A DNA stretch of 64,000 nucleotides from NCBI RefSeq assembly GCF_025751585.1, contig NZ_JAOWKX010000001.1, positions 558,259 to 622,258 on the forward strand, written 5' to 3'. Shown piece after piece: positions 9,497 to 19,811 of this stretch (position 1 is the first letter of the stretch; every line of letters begins with the position of its first letter). The notes below the pieces were generated by a model. The model saw nothing but the letters and a program-made list of their open reading frames with translations, was not told the DNA's origin and did no database searches. Source of the stretch: Fluctibacter corallii (lineage in GTDB: Bacteria > Pseudomonadota > Gammaproteobacteria > Enterobacterales > Alteromonadaceae). A program made the position numbers and the translations under genes.

Positions 9497-9865
9497 ATGG
9501 ATTTGCGCGCAAACAATAATCTTGCCGAAACCCTAACCAATAAGATATCAACACCCACTCAAACCAGAGAGTCGGTGAATCGATCTATTTTAGGTAGTGA
9601 GGCAGAGTCAACGACGGTTGCCTATGGTATTGGTTCTGCCAACAAGCCAGAAGTTGAACTGTCGCCTCAGGCACGTATTCTGCAACAAAATGAAAAGCAG
9701 CAAGAAGCACGCAGAGAATCCTTGCAGCAAGAAGAAGATAACCCCAATGCGCTCACCGGCGACGAATTTGTACGCGTATCAAGCAGTGTTGGTACTGCAC
9801 AAAAAAACAATCTGACCACAGAAAAGGCCACCGAAGTATACCGCTCTATTCAAGAAATGCTGTGA
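9497..9865 (+). CDS. Small hydrophilic protein, unknown function
   Basis: A 122-residue, highly polar protein, probably largely disordered in the middle (QQNEKQQEARRESLQQEED). The stretch VELSPQARILQ resembles short motifs in small flagellar-associated proteins and anti-sigma factors, and the end (NNLTTEKATEVYRSIQEML) looks helical. There is no enzyme or membrane signature. It is preceded by GAGGTG 8 bases before the ATG. With the YjfB-like gene it may form a motility-linked pair, which is inference only. Confidence 0.6.
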   Translation: MDLRANNNLAETLTNKISTPTQTRESVNRSILGSEAESTTVAYGIGSANKPEVELSPQARILQQNEKQQEARRESLQQEEDNPNALTGDEFVRVSSSVGTAQKNNLTTEKATEVYRSIQEML

Positions 9866-9953
9866 TAGATTGTCCAAAAGCGAATCGCAACAGCAACAAC
9901 ATATCATCTATCTGTATCAACTCTCTTTCAGATTTTTATCTCAAAGTACAAAA

Positions 9954-11246
9954 TTACAGTTGGCTTAAAGGTAAATTGTCAATTCGAGTTTGAATGTCAA
10001 TAAGTACATCTTTATACGCCTGACTATCTACTGTTTCAAACTGCTCAGAGAATGCCTGCTTTGTCAGCCCCTCTGCTAAGCCTTGCGTATCAGGGAATAA
10101 CCATGCTTGCTCCACTCCCTTGGCCAACGCAGACTGCAACGGCATAGCTCGTTCAGGTGACAGTGCCTGTTCTGCGAAGCGCAAACCTGCCATGTCTGCG
10201 GCCAAATCAACGAAGCTGTAGCCGCTTCCCCCGTTCGCTCTATCCATCAATTCTTTAAACTCACCGATGGCGACGGTGATGCCCTGTTGCGATAACACAT
10301 ATATTGCTGCAGACAATACGAAATGCTGAGTTAAATCGGTTCTGCCCGCCAATAACGGGCGATATCGAGGTAGCGCGGCACGTCCTTTTACTGGCTGAAT
10401 ATCCCCGACTAAGTTAGCTAAACGATGATGCCCCGTGTAAACCGCCAGAGCTAAAATAGCCGCTTGATTGTCTTTGACAGGATCATGAAAAGCGCGCTGA
10501 CTTTCTACGAGTTGAAAAAGCGAACTCAAATACTGAGTTAATGACACCCCTCTAGTTTGATTCAAGTCGCTCTTATCATCTAACGCTTTTAAGTAATAGG
10601 CTGTGCGCTCTCGCAGATGCGTGTCTTGGCTGGTACCTAGCCCATTTTTAATTTCATTTAATTGCGCCAGCACCGGCTGAATCGGCTGTAAATCAAGCAC
10701 CAAATAATCTTTATTCACCTGCGTACGCTTAATCGTATTTAGTCCATTGGTGGCAATATCACTTGATGTCCATGTATTTACAAGCCATTCCACTAAACAC
10801 AAAAATGTTTGACCCGATAAAGTAAGCTGCCCTATAGACACATCATCAATATGCAATCTAGCTCCCGAAGACAACGACGCACTCACGTTCAAATAAACGG
10901 TAGGCAACGGAACGTCGAAGGGGGAAGAAAATGCGTAGGAGGCGGCGATAAGACCGATTTCAGGTTGGAGATTTACTTTAGATGAAAAGTTGGGCAATGC
11001 GCGGTTTGCTAAACCTAATAAACTGTGAACTTGCTGCTCGGATATGCTGACTTCTTGCGCCTGATGCCTGCGCTTTAGCATGTTTCTTACGCTTCGCATC
11101 AACGCATGAACAGAATCTGCGTCATCAACTGTGCTCGCTTGCTGTTGTGCGACAAGAGGCGAACCATCAAAAATAACAAATACCAATCCTACTGCACTCA
11201 CAAGAAGCAGAGACATAGCTAACAGAAACAGTCTAATTAACTTCAA
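9954..11246 (-). CDS. Membrane-anchored protein of unknown function
   Basis: A 430-residue protein with an N-terminal transmembrane or signal-anchor helix (LIRLFLLAMSLLLVSAVGLVFVIF, residues 3-26), then a long soluble region probably in the periplasm. Visible features are an early helical part rich in R/H/Q, a beta-rich middle (VYLNVSASLSSGARLHIDDVSIGQLTLSG) and a helical C-terminal half with SGYSFVDLAADMAGLRFAEQAL. No catalytic motif is identified. It stands alone, converging on the small protein at 9497. Confidence 0.65.
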   Translation of the reverse strand: MKLIRLFLLAMSLLLVSAVGLVFVIFDGSPLVAQQQASTVDDADSVHALMRSVRNMLKRRHQAQEVSISEQQVHSLLGLANRALPNFSSKVNLQPEIGLIAASYAFSSPFDVPLPTVYLNVSASLSSGARLHIDDVSIGQLTLSGQTFLCLVEWLVNTWTSSDIATNGLNTIKRTQVNKDYLVLDLQPIQPVLAQLNEIKNGLGTSQDTHLRERTAYYLKALDDKSDLNQTRGVSLTQYLSSLFQLVESQRAFHDPVKDNQAAILALAVYTGHHRLANLVGDIQPVKGRAALPRYRPLLAGRTDLTQHFVLSAAIYVLSQQGITVAIGEFKELMDRANGGSGYSFVDLAADMAGLRFAEQALSPERAMPLQSALAKGVEQAWLFPDTQGLAEGLTKQAFSEQFETVDSQAYKDVLIDIQTRIDNLPLSQL

Positions 11247-11424
11247 GACAATTCAACATACCAAAAATACGAGGACGGTAATCCTAGCACAGCCTGAATT
11301 AACCTCACTATAGTTGTGGGTAGAAAAAGTGTTATCCAAATGCAAAAGCGCCTTTTCACTGCTAATGTTAAGTTATCTACCAGATAGATCTCTGAGTCCA
11401 AGGGATCCACCTTTCATCATTCAC

Positions 11425-12720
11425 ATGAAGACGATTGTTCATCCAACATGGAGCAAAAATGCGGTTATTTATCAAATAAATCTTCGCCAGTTTAGTATTG
11501 AAGGCACGCTTTCTGCCGCGCGAAAAGCGTTATCGCGAATAAAGCAGTTAGGCGCAGATATTCTATGGCTAATGCCAATTCACCCTATTGGTATTAAAAA
11601 CAGAAAAGGGACGCTTGGCAGCCCATATAGTGTTAGGGATTATAAAGACATCAACCCTGAGTTTGGCACAATATCTGATTTAATGGCTTTCGTTAATCAC
11701 GCCCACACCTTAGGCATGAAAGTCATTTTAGACTGGGTTGCTAACCATACATCTTGGGATAACATCTTAGTAAGCACTCACCCTGAATGGTACGCCCATG
11801 ATCGAAAAGGCCATTTTCGCCCCACGCCGTGGTGGGATTGGGCAGATATCATCGAGTTAGACTACAGCCATAGCGAATTGCAAGATTACATGGTCAATGC
11901 CATGTTGTTCTGGGTTAACGAGACCGATATAGATGGGTTTCGCTGTGACGTAGCAGGATTTGTTCCCAATCTATTTTGGCAAAAAGCGCGCGCTAAACTT
12001 GAACAAATCAAACCCGTTTTTATGTTGGCCGAGTGGGAGTCGCGAGATCTCTATGCGCATGGTTTTGACGCCACCTATGCATGGTCGTGGGTAGAGTCTG
12101 TGACGCGCATAGCACAGCAAGACGGTGATGTCAGACTCCTGCATAAGTACTATTCATGGAATGAAAAAGCCTACCCCCGCAACGCTTACCGAATGACTCA
12201 TGTCACAAATCACGATTTAAACGCATGGAACGGAACATCACGGGCTCGGTTTGGTGATGCGCTCGAGGCAATCATTGTTTTGTCTGTGATTGGAGAGGGC
12301 TTGCCTATGATCTACAACGGGCAAGAAGCCGGAGATAACAAGCAACTGCTCTTCTTCGATAAAGACCCGATTCTATGGACAAAACATCCAATAGGCGCAC
12401 TATACCAAGCTTTGTTCGCACTGAAACATGCCAACATCGCACTGTGGAATGGCGAATATGGCGCTCGTATGCAGCATGTGACCAATACAATGCCTCTTGA
12501 CGTCTTCAGCTTTGTCAGGCAGCACAAAAACCATAGAATTTTTGCCGTATTTAACTTCAGTGCTCGCCACCAGCAGGTGAATTTCACAGATGATATATTC
12601 GTAGGAAAGTACTTCGAATTTAGGCAAGAGCGTATCATTTCGCTAGATGCGGATATAGAAATACGGCTAGCGCCTTGGCAGTATCATGTTTATCACTGGG
12701 AAGATCCTGGCGCCGCCTAG
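11425..12720 (+). CDS. GH13 alpha-amylase family glycosidase
   Basis: TIM-barrel glycoside hydrolase of family 13 acting on alpha-glucosidic bonds. With the ATG at 11425 it has 431 residues and no signal peptide, so is probably cytoplasmic. Conserved regions are VILDWVANHTS (region I), IDGFRCDVAG with nucleophile D175 (II), MLAEWES with acid/base E203 (III) and VTNHDLN with D264 (IV). A longer frame from 11314 is open, but its extra 37 residues do not look like GH13. No good ribosome site is seen at either start. Linkage specificity cannot be read. It converges with the HDOD gene. Confidence 0.85.
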   Translation: MKTIVHPTWSKNAVIYQINLRQFSIEGTLSAARKALSRIKQLGADILWLMPIHPIGIKNRKGTLGSPYSVRDYKDINPEFGTISDLMAFVNHAHTLGMKVILDWVANHTSWDNILVSTHPEWYAHDRKGHFRPTPWWDWADIIELDYSHSELQDYMVNAMLFWVNETDIDGFRCDVAGFVPNLFWQKARAKLEQIKPVFMLAEWESRDLYAHGFDATYAWSWVESVTRIAQQDGDVRLLHKYYSWNEKAYPRNAYRMTHVTNHDLNAWNGTSRARFGDALEAIIVLSVIGEGLPMIYNGQEAGDNKQLLFFDKDPILWTKHPIGALYQALFALKHANIALWNGEYGARMQHVTNTMPLDVFSFVRQHKNHRIFAVFNFSARHQQVNFTDDIFVGKYFEFRQERIISLDADIEIRLAPWQYHVYHWEDPGAA

Positions 12721-12730
12721 CAACACTACA

Positions 12731-13585
12731 TTAGCTGGTCAGGTCCACGACTTCCCTCTCCAACTGATCTACCAGCTCCTGATATTCGTCTACCGATAAC
12801 TCCAGTTCTGCCAATGCAGACAAACCAAATCGCCGCCATTCTGTTAGGTCTGTTTCTTCAAAAATCATGGAAATAGCATTCTCTGCGGCTTTCATTACGG
12901 CCACCAATGCTCGGGCTTCAAAATCTTTTTCAACATCAAAAAATGATCGATCTTGGGAGTGAAGTAGTGCTTTAGACAATGATTTGGGCAAATGCCATGA
13001 ACGAGATAAGAAGTAACCTACTACATTGTGCGACGTATCATAAAGCGCATTTTCTTTTTCAACTAACGTTGCGTCTTCGTCTTCCTGCGCCTCCAGCATG
13101 GTAATCCCATAATCCTGAAAACGTATCGCCATGACTGGCACACCACAATTATGAAACAGGCCAGCAAGGTACATTAAGTCGTTGGTTACATTGCAGTACG
13201 ACGCCATACCAATTTTCACTGCGGCTCTGGCGACCATTGTTGCTCTATCCCAAAATGGTTCCAGTAAAATACAGCAACTACCTTGATCGAAGGTCTGCTT
13301 AAGAAAGTAAGCGGTAGATATTCCCTTAATGGCTTCTAACCCAAGAATGGTCGCGCCATGTTTGACATCTCTGACTTCTCTTGAAAGGCCAAACGCAGGG
13401 GAGTTTAAAATTTTTAATATGCCAGCGCTTAAGCCAACATCTTTGGCAAGAAGCGCAGACACCGCGTTGAGGTCGGGTTCTTCACGCCGAAGTTCCTTGT
13501 CTAGCTCCACCAGAATGCTTGGCCGAGAAGGCAGGCTCACGGTTTTCTTTAGTTTTTCGAGTGTCTCGTCATTAATATCAAACAC
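12731..13585 (-). CDS. HDOD domain protein
   Basis: A 284-residue protein made almost wholly of an HDOD domain, a non-catalytic HD relative used as a signalling scaffold. Evidence includes LPSRPSILVELDKEL, LLAKDVGLSAGILKILNSPAFGLSREV, the segment VKHGATILGLEAIKGI, and later YLAGLFHNCGVPVMA. There is no attached EAL, GGDEF or receiver domain. A role in cyclic-di-GMP or motility signalling is a family-level expectation, not shown here. Confidence 0.88.
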   Translation of the reverse strand: MFDINDETLEKLKKTVSLPSRPSILVELDKELRREEPDLNAVSALLAKDVGLSAGILKILNSPAFGLSREVRDVKHGATILGLEAIKGISTAYFLKQTFDQGSCCILLEPFWDRATMVARAAVKIGMASYCNVTNDLMYLAGLFHNCGVPVMAIRFQDYGITMLEAQEDEDATLVEKENALYDTSHNVVGYFLSRSWHLPKSLSKALLHSQDRSFFDVEKDFEARALVAVMKAAENAISMIFEETDLTEWRRFGLSALAELELSVDEYQELVDQLEREVVDLTS

Positions 13586-13699
13586 GGGGCGCTCTCTTCT
13601 GCGCTGGACGTTTTATTACATACTGTTTTAAAACGTAGTCCAAGTCGTTGAAGAGTGGAAATAAACCGCCCCGAAATTCACATTTTTTTTAGCTTCAGA

Positions 13700-14902
13700 T
13701 TAGCCGGGTTTGCCGTCTACACGCGGGGCAGACAATATCGGCCAATATATATAGACATACGCAGCAAAGCTTAAACACCAAAACAACGAGGCTGCCTGCA
13801 ACAACACGTCGGAATATTGCGGCCAGAAAAACATCCCCACACTGCGTAGTGAAGCGGCAAGTACAACCAATACGAAAGCACCTTGCATCAACCCGCCTGC
13901 ACCAAGCTGACGTCCAGTGTGGCCCAACGAAACTCGCGCCATCATTGCCAGTATCATCCCGCCCATTGCGCCAACAGTAAGCGCATGAAGTGCATGCCCC
14001 AACACAAAGCGTTCAGGGAATAATAAGGCGATACCCATTAACGCCAACCCAATTGGAATAAAGACATAACTACTGTGAAGTGACCAGAGCAACGGCACTT
14101 GTCCAGTAGTAAAAGGACGCCAGCGCAACCATCTCAAGCTTTGGGCGATGGCACCAACGAAACATACCGCTGCTATAAACTCAGGGGGTAAAGAGACACC
14201 AGAGATAAAATACAAGAACAACGTGAAAACACTGACCACAGACAACACTTCCAGCAACATAATCACAGGTAATCGACTGTTCCCTGTACCATTCGCTGTA
14301 AAAAATGGCACCACACGGCCACCCAGCAACGACACCAGCATCGTCACCAACATAGCCATGCCATAAAAGCCCTGTTGTTGGAACTTCGCATCAAGCCCTA
14401 AAAGCGGCAAATAGCTGACTACGTTAGCAACAGCCATTAGGGTAAGCAACGGCACAAAGACTAAATTACGGTATTGCTTAATTTTTAATACGGGTTGCGC
14501 TAGCACAGCGGCTGACGCCAATAAAAAACCAACATCGATGATCATGATGGCGAACATCGAGATACCTAGATCGGTGAACAGCAGCACTCTGGCGGTTACC
14601 CAAAGTGCAAACAGTGCGCCTAGTTTGCCTGCACGAATGCCAGGTATACCTGTCCAGTTTTGCACTGCAGTCAGAAGAAATCCGGCGATAATCGCAGGTA
14701 AAAACCCAAACAGCATTTCATGACCGTGCCACCATATTGGATTGACACTCGGTATCCAACTTACGTGGCCTTGCAAAAAGCCCGCCCAATAAAGAACAGT
14801 GGTAAAAGCTAAAACCGCACCAAACAAAAAGAATGGACGGAACCCTAAACGTAATAGCGGTGCAATTTTTTGCTCTTGCTGAAGATCAGTAATTTGCAAC
14901 AC
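13700..14902 (-). CDS. nnrS: NnrS family membrane protein
   Basis: A 400-residue polytopic membrane protein with about 12 hydrophobic segments. The N-terminal PLLRLGFRPFFLFGAV and NPIWWHGHEMLFGFLPAIIAGFLLTAVQNWTG are strong NnrS signatures; the conserved histidines fit a haem/copper-binding role. HALHALTVGAMGGMILAMMARVSLGHTGR lies in the C-terminal half. NnrS proteins protect against nitric oxide stress. No denitrification genes or clear FNR/NsrR site are seen beside it. Confidence 0.93.
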   Translation of the reverse strand: MLQITDLQQEQKIAPLLRLGFRPFFLFGAVLAFTTVLYWAGFLQGHVSWIPSVNPIWWHGHEMLFGFLPAIIAGFLLTAVQNWTGIPGIRAGKLGALFALWVTARVLLFTDLGISMFAIMIIDVGFLLASAAVLAQPVLKIKQYRNLVFVPLLTLMAVANVVSYLPLLGLDAKFQQQGFYGMAMLVTMLVSLLGGRVVPFFTANGTGNSRLPVIMLLEVLSVVSVFTLFLYFISGVSLPPEFIAAVCFVGAIAQSLRWLRWRPFTTGQVPLLWSLHSSYVFIPIGLALMGIALLFPERFVLGHALHALTVGAMGGMILAMMARVSLGHTGRQLGAGGLMQGAFVLVVLAASLRSVGMFFWPQYSDVLLQAASLFWCLSFAAYVYIYWPILSAPRVDGKPG

Positions 14903-15064
14903 GGCGAAGACTCCTGAGAAGCGTTGCGAGATAACACGTGAAATATGTTCACGCAGTCCATTTAGCCCAATCTATGAAAATGAATTTATGCTTGCCAATT
15001 CAAAGTCATTTGGGCGCGCTAACCATCATACGGTTAAGTCAACATTGCAGCAACATGGTATTGA

Positions 15065-17035
15065 CTAAAAACCTTCATTAGACCCGTCAACTTTCGACAA
15101 CACATTTTTTAACGGCGTTAAATGGGCTTTGTAGTGTTTCCACAAATCCACTCCTTTCGCGTTTACAGGTTGCCTCACTTGCTCTGAGCTCGGTGTTTTA
15201 ATGACGCGTTGGGTTTCGTGAAAGCGGAGACAGGCATCTTCGAAAGGTAAACCACAAAAGGCCAAGATCCGACGAACTTGTCCTTCAAGATCGGCAATCA
15301 CATCTTCATTATTTACCCGCAGTACGTAACCCGGTAAGACATTGTCCCAATGTGCCATGAGTTTTTCATACGCTCGGTAATAGCGACCGATATTGGTTAA
15401 ATCGTAAGTAAATTCTTGCCCTTCACCGAACAGTTGTTTAAAACCGCCGAAGCAACACGCCATCGGATTGCGTCGTGCATCAATGATTTTCGCGTGAGGC
15501 AACATGCATTTAATTAAGCCAATATGCAAAAAGTTATTTGGCATCTTATCGATAAAAAACATGCCGCCTCGTCGATACACGCGGGAATCCTTGATGTATT
15601 GCTCGCCAAACTGCTTGAAATAGTCATTTTGAAGTTGAGGCAATACGTCTGGGTAGCGATTGGTTTGACCGCGCAAGCGCGATACTAACCCCATCACATT
15701 ATGGAGCTCCATTGTGCCATCAACCTGTGAATGCGAGGCAAGAATTTGCTCTAACAAGGTCGAGCCTGCTCGCGGCAAACCCACAATAAAAATGGGATCA
15801 GTGCGGCTACACCCAACGTCTTTTCGCATTGCAAAAAATTCGGCAGTACAGGTACGAATTTGTTCCTCGACCTGACGTTCGATAAACTCCGCGTTATAGC
15901 CGTATTGCAGCTGTTTTAACGCATTCCCTTGTTGGTAGTAATCAAAGGAATCTGCATACTGTTTTTTATCTTCAAAGGCTTTTCCCAATGCAAATAATGT
16001 GTGCACTTTGTCATCTTTCGATGTCGCACTATCCTTTGCAATGGCTTGCATTGAGGCTAATTCACTATCGGTAAATGTATAGGTTTTTGTGTTCGCTAAG
16101 CTCCAAAATGCGTCACCAAAGGATGGATTTTCATTGTACGCTTGTTGATAGGCTAATACGGCCTCTTGCTGTTTTCCCTGAGCTTTTAACGCGTGCCCGA
16201 GTAACAGGTAGATAGATGCTTGATTGACGTTTTCAGTTAGCAGCTCTTGATAAATGCTAATCGCAGCGTCTAACTCACCAATACCGACTAAGGCATTGGC
16301 TTTGGCTGTTCGTATTACGGTATTGGTTGGCGCAGTTTTTAATAACTGCTCAGCAATCTCAAGTACAGTTTGAAACTTACCCATTTTTGCCAGCAGACGC
16401 AGGTACTCTATCCCCGCTTTTTGATGATTGGGATGTAACTCAATGCAGCTCTCTAACAGAAACTCTGCATCTTGATATACTTTCAGTTGAATCCCGATCT
16501 GGGCAAGTAACAACATGGCATCAGGATGATGCTTATGGTGTGAAAGAAACGATCTGCATAGCTGTTCTGCCTGATGGATTTGTCCATCATAAAATAAATC
16601 ATGAGCGCCAAGAAGCTTGGGAGGCAACGCTTGAAGAAACGCTAACTGAGCTTGTGCCAACGCCGCCCCTTCTTGATTTCCCGCTTGTTCATGCAATAAA
16701 GCCAAATTTCGCCAGCTGGCTATCAACGCAGGGTTATGTCGAGCAGCGTGATAAAACCCATTAGCTGCATCCAGCGGTTGCGCGAGCGCTAAATAGATAT
16801 ACCCCAACTCTTGGTGTGCCCGTGCGTGTTCAGGCGCTTGCTCCAGCAGCCTTTTCGCCGCGCTAAGGGCATCTGTGTATTGCCTCTTCTGACGGTAAGA
16901 CACCGTGAGACAATATAATATCGACTCACGAGCGTGTGCGTCATGCTCTGCTTCCAATGCTTGATTGGCGCGCAAAATCACATCATCAAAGTGGCCCTGC
17001 TGCACGGCCAGCCTCAATTGTTGTGCAATACTCAA
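15065..17035 (-). CDS. TPR-repeat sulfotransferase
   Basis: A 656-residue fusion. Residues 1-370 are tandem TPR units (for example ARAHQELGYIYLALAQPLDAANGFYHAA); the C-terminal 250 residues form a PAPS-dependent sulfotransferase domain. The 5'-phosphosulfate loop is GLPRAGSTLLEQIL near residue 415, and KIIDARRNPMACCFGGFKQLF holds the 3'-phosphate-binding Arg/Ser-type region. The architecture resembles protein-tyrosine sulfotransferase-like bacterial enzymes; the acceptor is unknown. The TTG start is supported by AAAAGGAA 8 bases upstream. It lies 109 bases downstream of, and collinear with, a TonB-dependent receptor. Confidence 0.88.
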   Translation of the reverse strand: MSIAQQLRLAVQQGHFDDVILRANQALEAEHDAHARESILYCLTVSYRQKRQYTDALSAAKRLLEQAPEHARAHQELGYIYLALAQPLDAANGFYHAARHNPALIASWRNLALLHEQAGNQEGAALAQAQLAFLQALPPKLLGAHDLFYDGQIHQAEQLCRSFLSHHKHHPDAMLLLAQIGIQLKVYQDAEFLLESCIELHPNHQKAGIEYLRLLAKMGKFQTVLEIAEQLLKTAPTNTVIRTAKANALVGIGELDAAISIYQELLTENVNQASIYLLLGHALKAQGKQQEAVLAYQQAYNENPSFGDAFWSLANTKTYTFTDSELASMQAIAKDSATSKDDKVHTLFALGKAFEDKKQYADSFDYYQQGNALKQLQYGYNAEFIERQVEEQIRTCTAEFFAMRKDVGCSRTDPIFIVGLPRAGSTLLEQILASHSQVDGTMELHNVMGLVSRLRGQTNRYPDVLPQLQNDYFKQFGEQYIKDSRVYRRGGMFFIDKMPNNFLHIGLIKCMLPHAKIIDARRNPMACCFGGFKQLFGEGQEFTYDLTNIGRYYRAYEKLMAHWDNVLPGYVLRVNNEDVIADLEGQVRRILAFCGLPFEDACLRFHETQRVIKTPSSEQVRQPVNAKGVDLWKHYKAHLTPLKNVLSKVDGSNEGF

Positions 17036-17144
17036 GGTGTATTCCTTTTCTTGTTACCGATTACTCACCAACAAAGCGGTCGAGGCGAAACCCTCGGTCG
17101 CTTACACCTCATCGACACAAGGCGTAAGCGATGAACTCAGTCAA

Positions 17145-19811
17145 TTAATAGAAATCGTATGATAACCTTACTCCTAGGGTGCGTGGCCTGTTACTCACTA
17201 CTTTTGGCGTAAATTGCTGATTATCAATATTTAATATTGCACGTTTATCAGTGAGATTGTCGATATATAATTCCGCTTTCCATGACTCTTTCTGTATGCC
17301 CACTGCAACATTCGCAATCGTGTAGGCTTTCTGAACATAGCGGCCACCCGCAAACTGCCCACCTTGAGAATCGGTGTACGTTACTCCTTGATATACATCA
17401 GCCTCCTGCTGAATTTCAAGCCCTGAACCGGTGCCGTAAACCAATTGGGTTGTGTCTTCGAGCACATAAGCATCCATTTTCATGCCCGCCAAGCGATCAC
17501 CTGTGTAAGCAATACTGCCGTTCACATAACCCGAATAGCCATTTTCCAATTCAAAGAAATAGCGCGCTCTGAGGTTGCCTGAAAACGTAGCAGAATAAGG
17601 TAGTTCACTGCCCACTGGCGGCGCAATTCCCTGTAGCTCAGGGTTAATTCGGGTCAGTTCGGTATCTAGTAAGCTAAATGATGCATTTATGACAAGATTA
17701 TCTGTTGCTAGCCACGTAATATCTGAATCCAGCCCAACAATTTCAGCGTCACCCACATTGTCAGTAAATACTAAAAAGCTAATGTTGGTGGGATCAAACC
17801 GAGAGGTTTGTAAATCGGTAATTTCCGAATAATACGCGGTAGCATTCACCCGTAAGATTCCATCGAGAAAATCCCCTTTTAACCCCAGCTCATAATTGTC
17901 CAAGGTATCGGTAAGCGAGTAAACCGGAATTCGAAAGCCTTCAAATGCACCACTTTGGTTGGTAGCCAAACCGCCGCCCACGCGGTTAGTAACAGGTGGT
18001 CTGAACCCTTCTGAATAGGTAGCAAACAGCAAGATATCTTTGGTAACTTTCCAGTCAAATGATGCCTTCCAAATGACATCATCAACGGTAAGTGTGCCGT
18101 TCTCGTCCAGTAAATCTACTTCTAGCTGGCCATTGGCAATGGCCTGATTAATCAAATCTGGATCTTCCCCCACCGCGGCCAATTCATCGGGATCAAGTGA
18201 ACCAAAGGCTTTAACACGCCGAGACACATCCACCGTTGTTGTTGAGCCTTTGTATGTGTCTTCAATTTCATACCAACGCGCCCCTACACTCGCTGTCAGC
18301 GTATCGGTGAGATCAAATTCGAGCTGTCCGAATACAGCAATTTGATCGATGGTATGAGTCACATCGTTCACAAAGCTAACGTCTGATTCAAACGGGCCGC
18401 CATTGCTGTTAATGCCGTCGGTCCCGACCGTTGTGCGCCCTTGATCAGCAAAAAAACTAAGATCGGTATTGCCCAACTGAAATTTGCCAACTGTTTCTAA
18501 GTCCTGTGCATCATAGAATACGCCAGCGGTGAGACGCCAACGCTCTTCATCAGACGTATTAATACGTAGCTCATGGGTTAAACGTGTGGTGTCAGTTTGC
18601 TCTTTATAGAATTTGGTGGGGTCGAGGCAGCGTTCATCGGCGGGCGTTTCGGTTTCATAATGATTACACACATAGTATGCAGCAAATAACCCGCCATTGG
18701 TGTAACCGGTATAATCAATGGTTGAATCGATTTCACGGTTTAAATAGCCGCCAGTATACACTAACTCGAGCTGCGCTAGCCTGCTGTTAAGTGTCCATGT
18801 GGTTAAACCAAATTCATCGTCATTTTCTTCTGGCACAAAGCGATTGGTTGACGTATCACCGTCTAAATTAGGGTCGTAGGCAAACACCCCTTCGGTTTCT
18901 AATGTTTGCTGAGTATGCTGAACTAAAAGATCCCAGTCATCAGCACGATAAGACAGGCCCAGACGCGCTCCTGCATAAGTCGCATCATTGAAGTCATCTT
19001 CTGTTAACCCGTCGTTTTTAGGTGGGACGACAGGCGTATTTGCAGGATCAGCCAACACACCACCTGAAATACGATCAATCACGACTGCACTGCCGATGTA
19101 GCCTCCCTCACCAGGTTGGTTAAGGATATTGTCGATCCATCCTCCTTGTTTATCTGAATATGCAGCCACGCGAACGGCCATATCTTCAGTAGGCGTGAAG
19201 TTAAAATACGCTTCGACAGCATTACTCATTTCACCGTCTTTGGTGGTAGACAGATCAACGTCAGCACCGGCTGAAAATCCTGTATGATCTGGCTTTTTCG
19301 TGATCATACGTACCGTTCCCGATTGAGAACTGGCACCAAATAGCGTTCCCTGAGGCCCCGGTAGCACTTCTACCCGTTCCATATCGGTTGCGTAAATGTC
19401 TAAGTTACGTCCCTGCATAGAAACGGGTTGCTCGTCTAAATAAAACGCCACAGAGGGTTGAAGTGCCTGCACCGTAGAAACAGCGATACTCGTTTGTGTT
19501 GTGGCAGCACCACGAATGTAAATCTCATTCTGACCTGGCCCCGTCCCCTGAAACACGACATTGGGAAGGAACTCGACATAATCTTGAAAGTTGTCGACAC
19601 CCAAATTTTCGAGCGCCTGCCCATTGAGTGCGGTCACCGATACCGGAATATCTTGAATCGATTCGGTACGTTTTGTTGCCGTTACCTGAATAGTCTCGAT
19701 TTGGGCTCTATTCGTTTGCGTGTTTGGGGCGAGTGCTTCGCTGGTTTGCGCGTGCGCAGAGACAGATGCCAGCGCTGCTACCACCGCGCAATATATCCGG
19801 TTTCGTTTCAT
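17145..19811 (-). CDS. TonB-dependent outer-membrane receptor
   Basis: An 888-residue receptor with signal peptide (IYCAVVAALASVSAHAQ), a TonB-box-like IETIQVTATKR, a plug domain (ESIQDIPVSVTALNGQALENLGV; VEVLPGPQGTLFGASSQSGTVRMITKKP) and a 22-strand barrel ending in the aromatic beta-signal LSYDFY. The plug style is that of the large proteobacterial receptor group for glycans, terpenoids or other complex substrates rather than classic siderophore receptors; substrate unknown. Start supported by AGGAAGG upstream. It is first in an apparent operon with the TPR-sulfotransferase. Confidence 0.92.
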   Translation of the reverse strand: MKRNRIYCAVVAALASVSAHAQTSEALAPNTQTNRAQIETIQVTATKRTESIQDIPVSVTALNGQALENLGVDNFQDYVEFLPNVVFQGTGPGQNEIYIRGAATTQTSIAVSTVQALQPSVAFYLDEQPVSMQGRNLDIYATDMERVEVLPGPQGTLFGASSQSGTVRMITKKPDHTGFSAGADVDLSTTKDGEMSNAVEAYFNFTPTEDMAVRVAAYSDKQGGWIDNILNQPGEGGYIGSAVVIDRISGGVLADPANTPVVPPKNDGLTEDDFNDATYAGARLGLSYRADDWDLLVQHTQQTLETEGVFAYDPNLDGDTSTNRFVPEENDDEFGLTTWTLNSRLAQLELVYTGGYLNREIDSTIDYTGYTNGGLFAAYYVCNHYETETPADERCLDPTKFYKEQTDTTRLTHELRINTSDEERWRLTAGVFYDAQDLETVGKFQLGNTDLSFFADQGRTTVGTDGINSNGGPFESDVSFVNDVTHTIDQIAVFGQLEFDLTDTLTASVGARWYEIEDTYKGSTTTVDVSRRVKAFGSLDPDELAAVGEDPDLINQAIANGQLEVDLLDENGTLTVDDVIWKASFDWKVTKDILLFATYSEGFRPPVTNRVGGGLATNQSGAFEGFRIPVYSLTDTLDNYELGLKGDFLDGILRVNATAYYSEITDLQTSRFDPTNISFLVFTDNVGDAEIVGLDSDITWLATDNLVINASFSLLDTELTRINPELQGIAPPVGSELPYSATFSGNLRARYFFELENGYSGYVNGSIAYTGDRLAGMKMDAYVLEDTTQLVYGTGSGLEIQQEADVYQGVTYTDSQGGQFAGGRYVQKAYTIANVAVGIQKESWKAELYIDNLTDKRAILNIDNQQFTPKVVSNRPRTLGVRLSYDFY

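Noticed and set aside
16327..16764. 145-codon plus-strand frame
   Set aside because: Wholly antisense to the TPR region of the sulfotransferase gene; no protein-like features.
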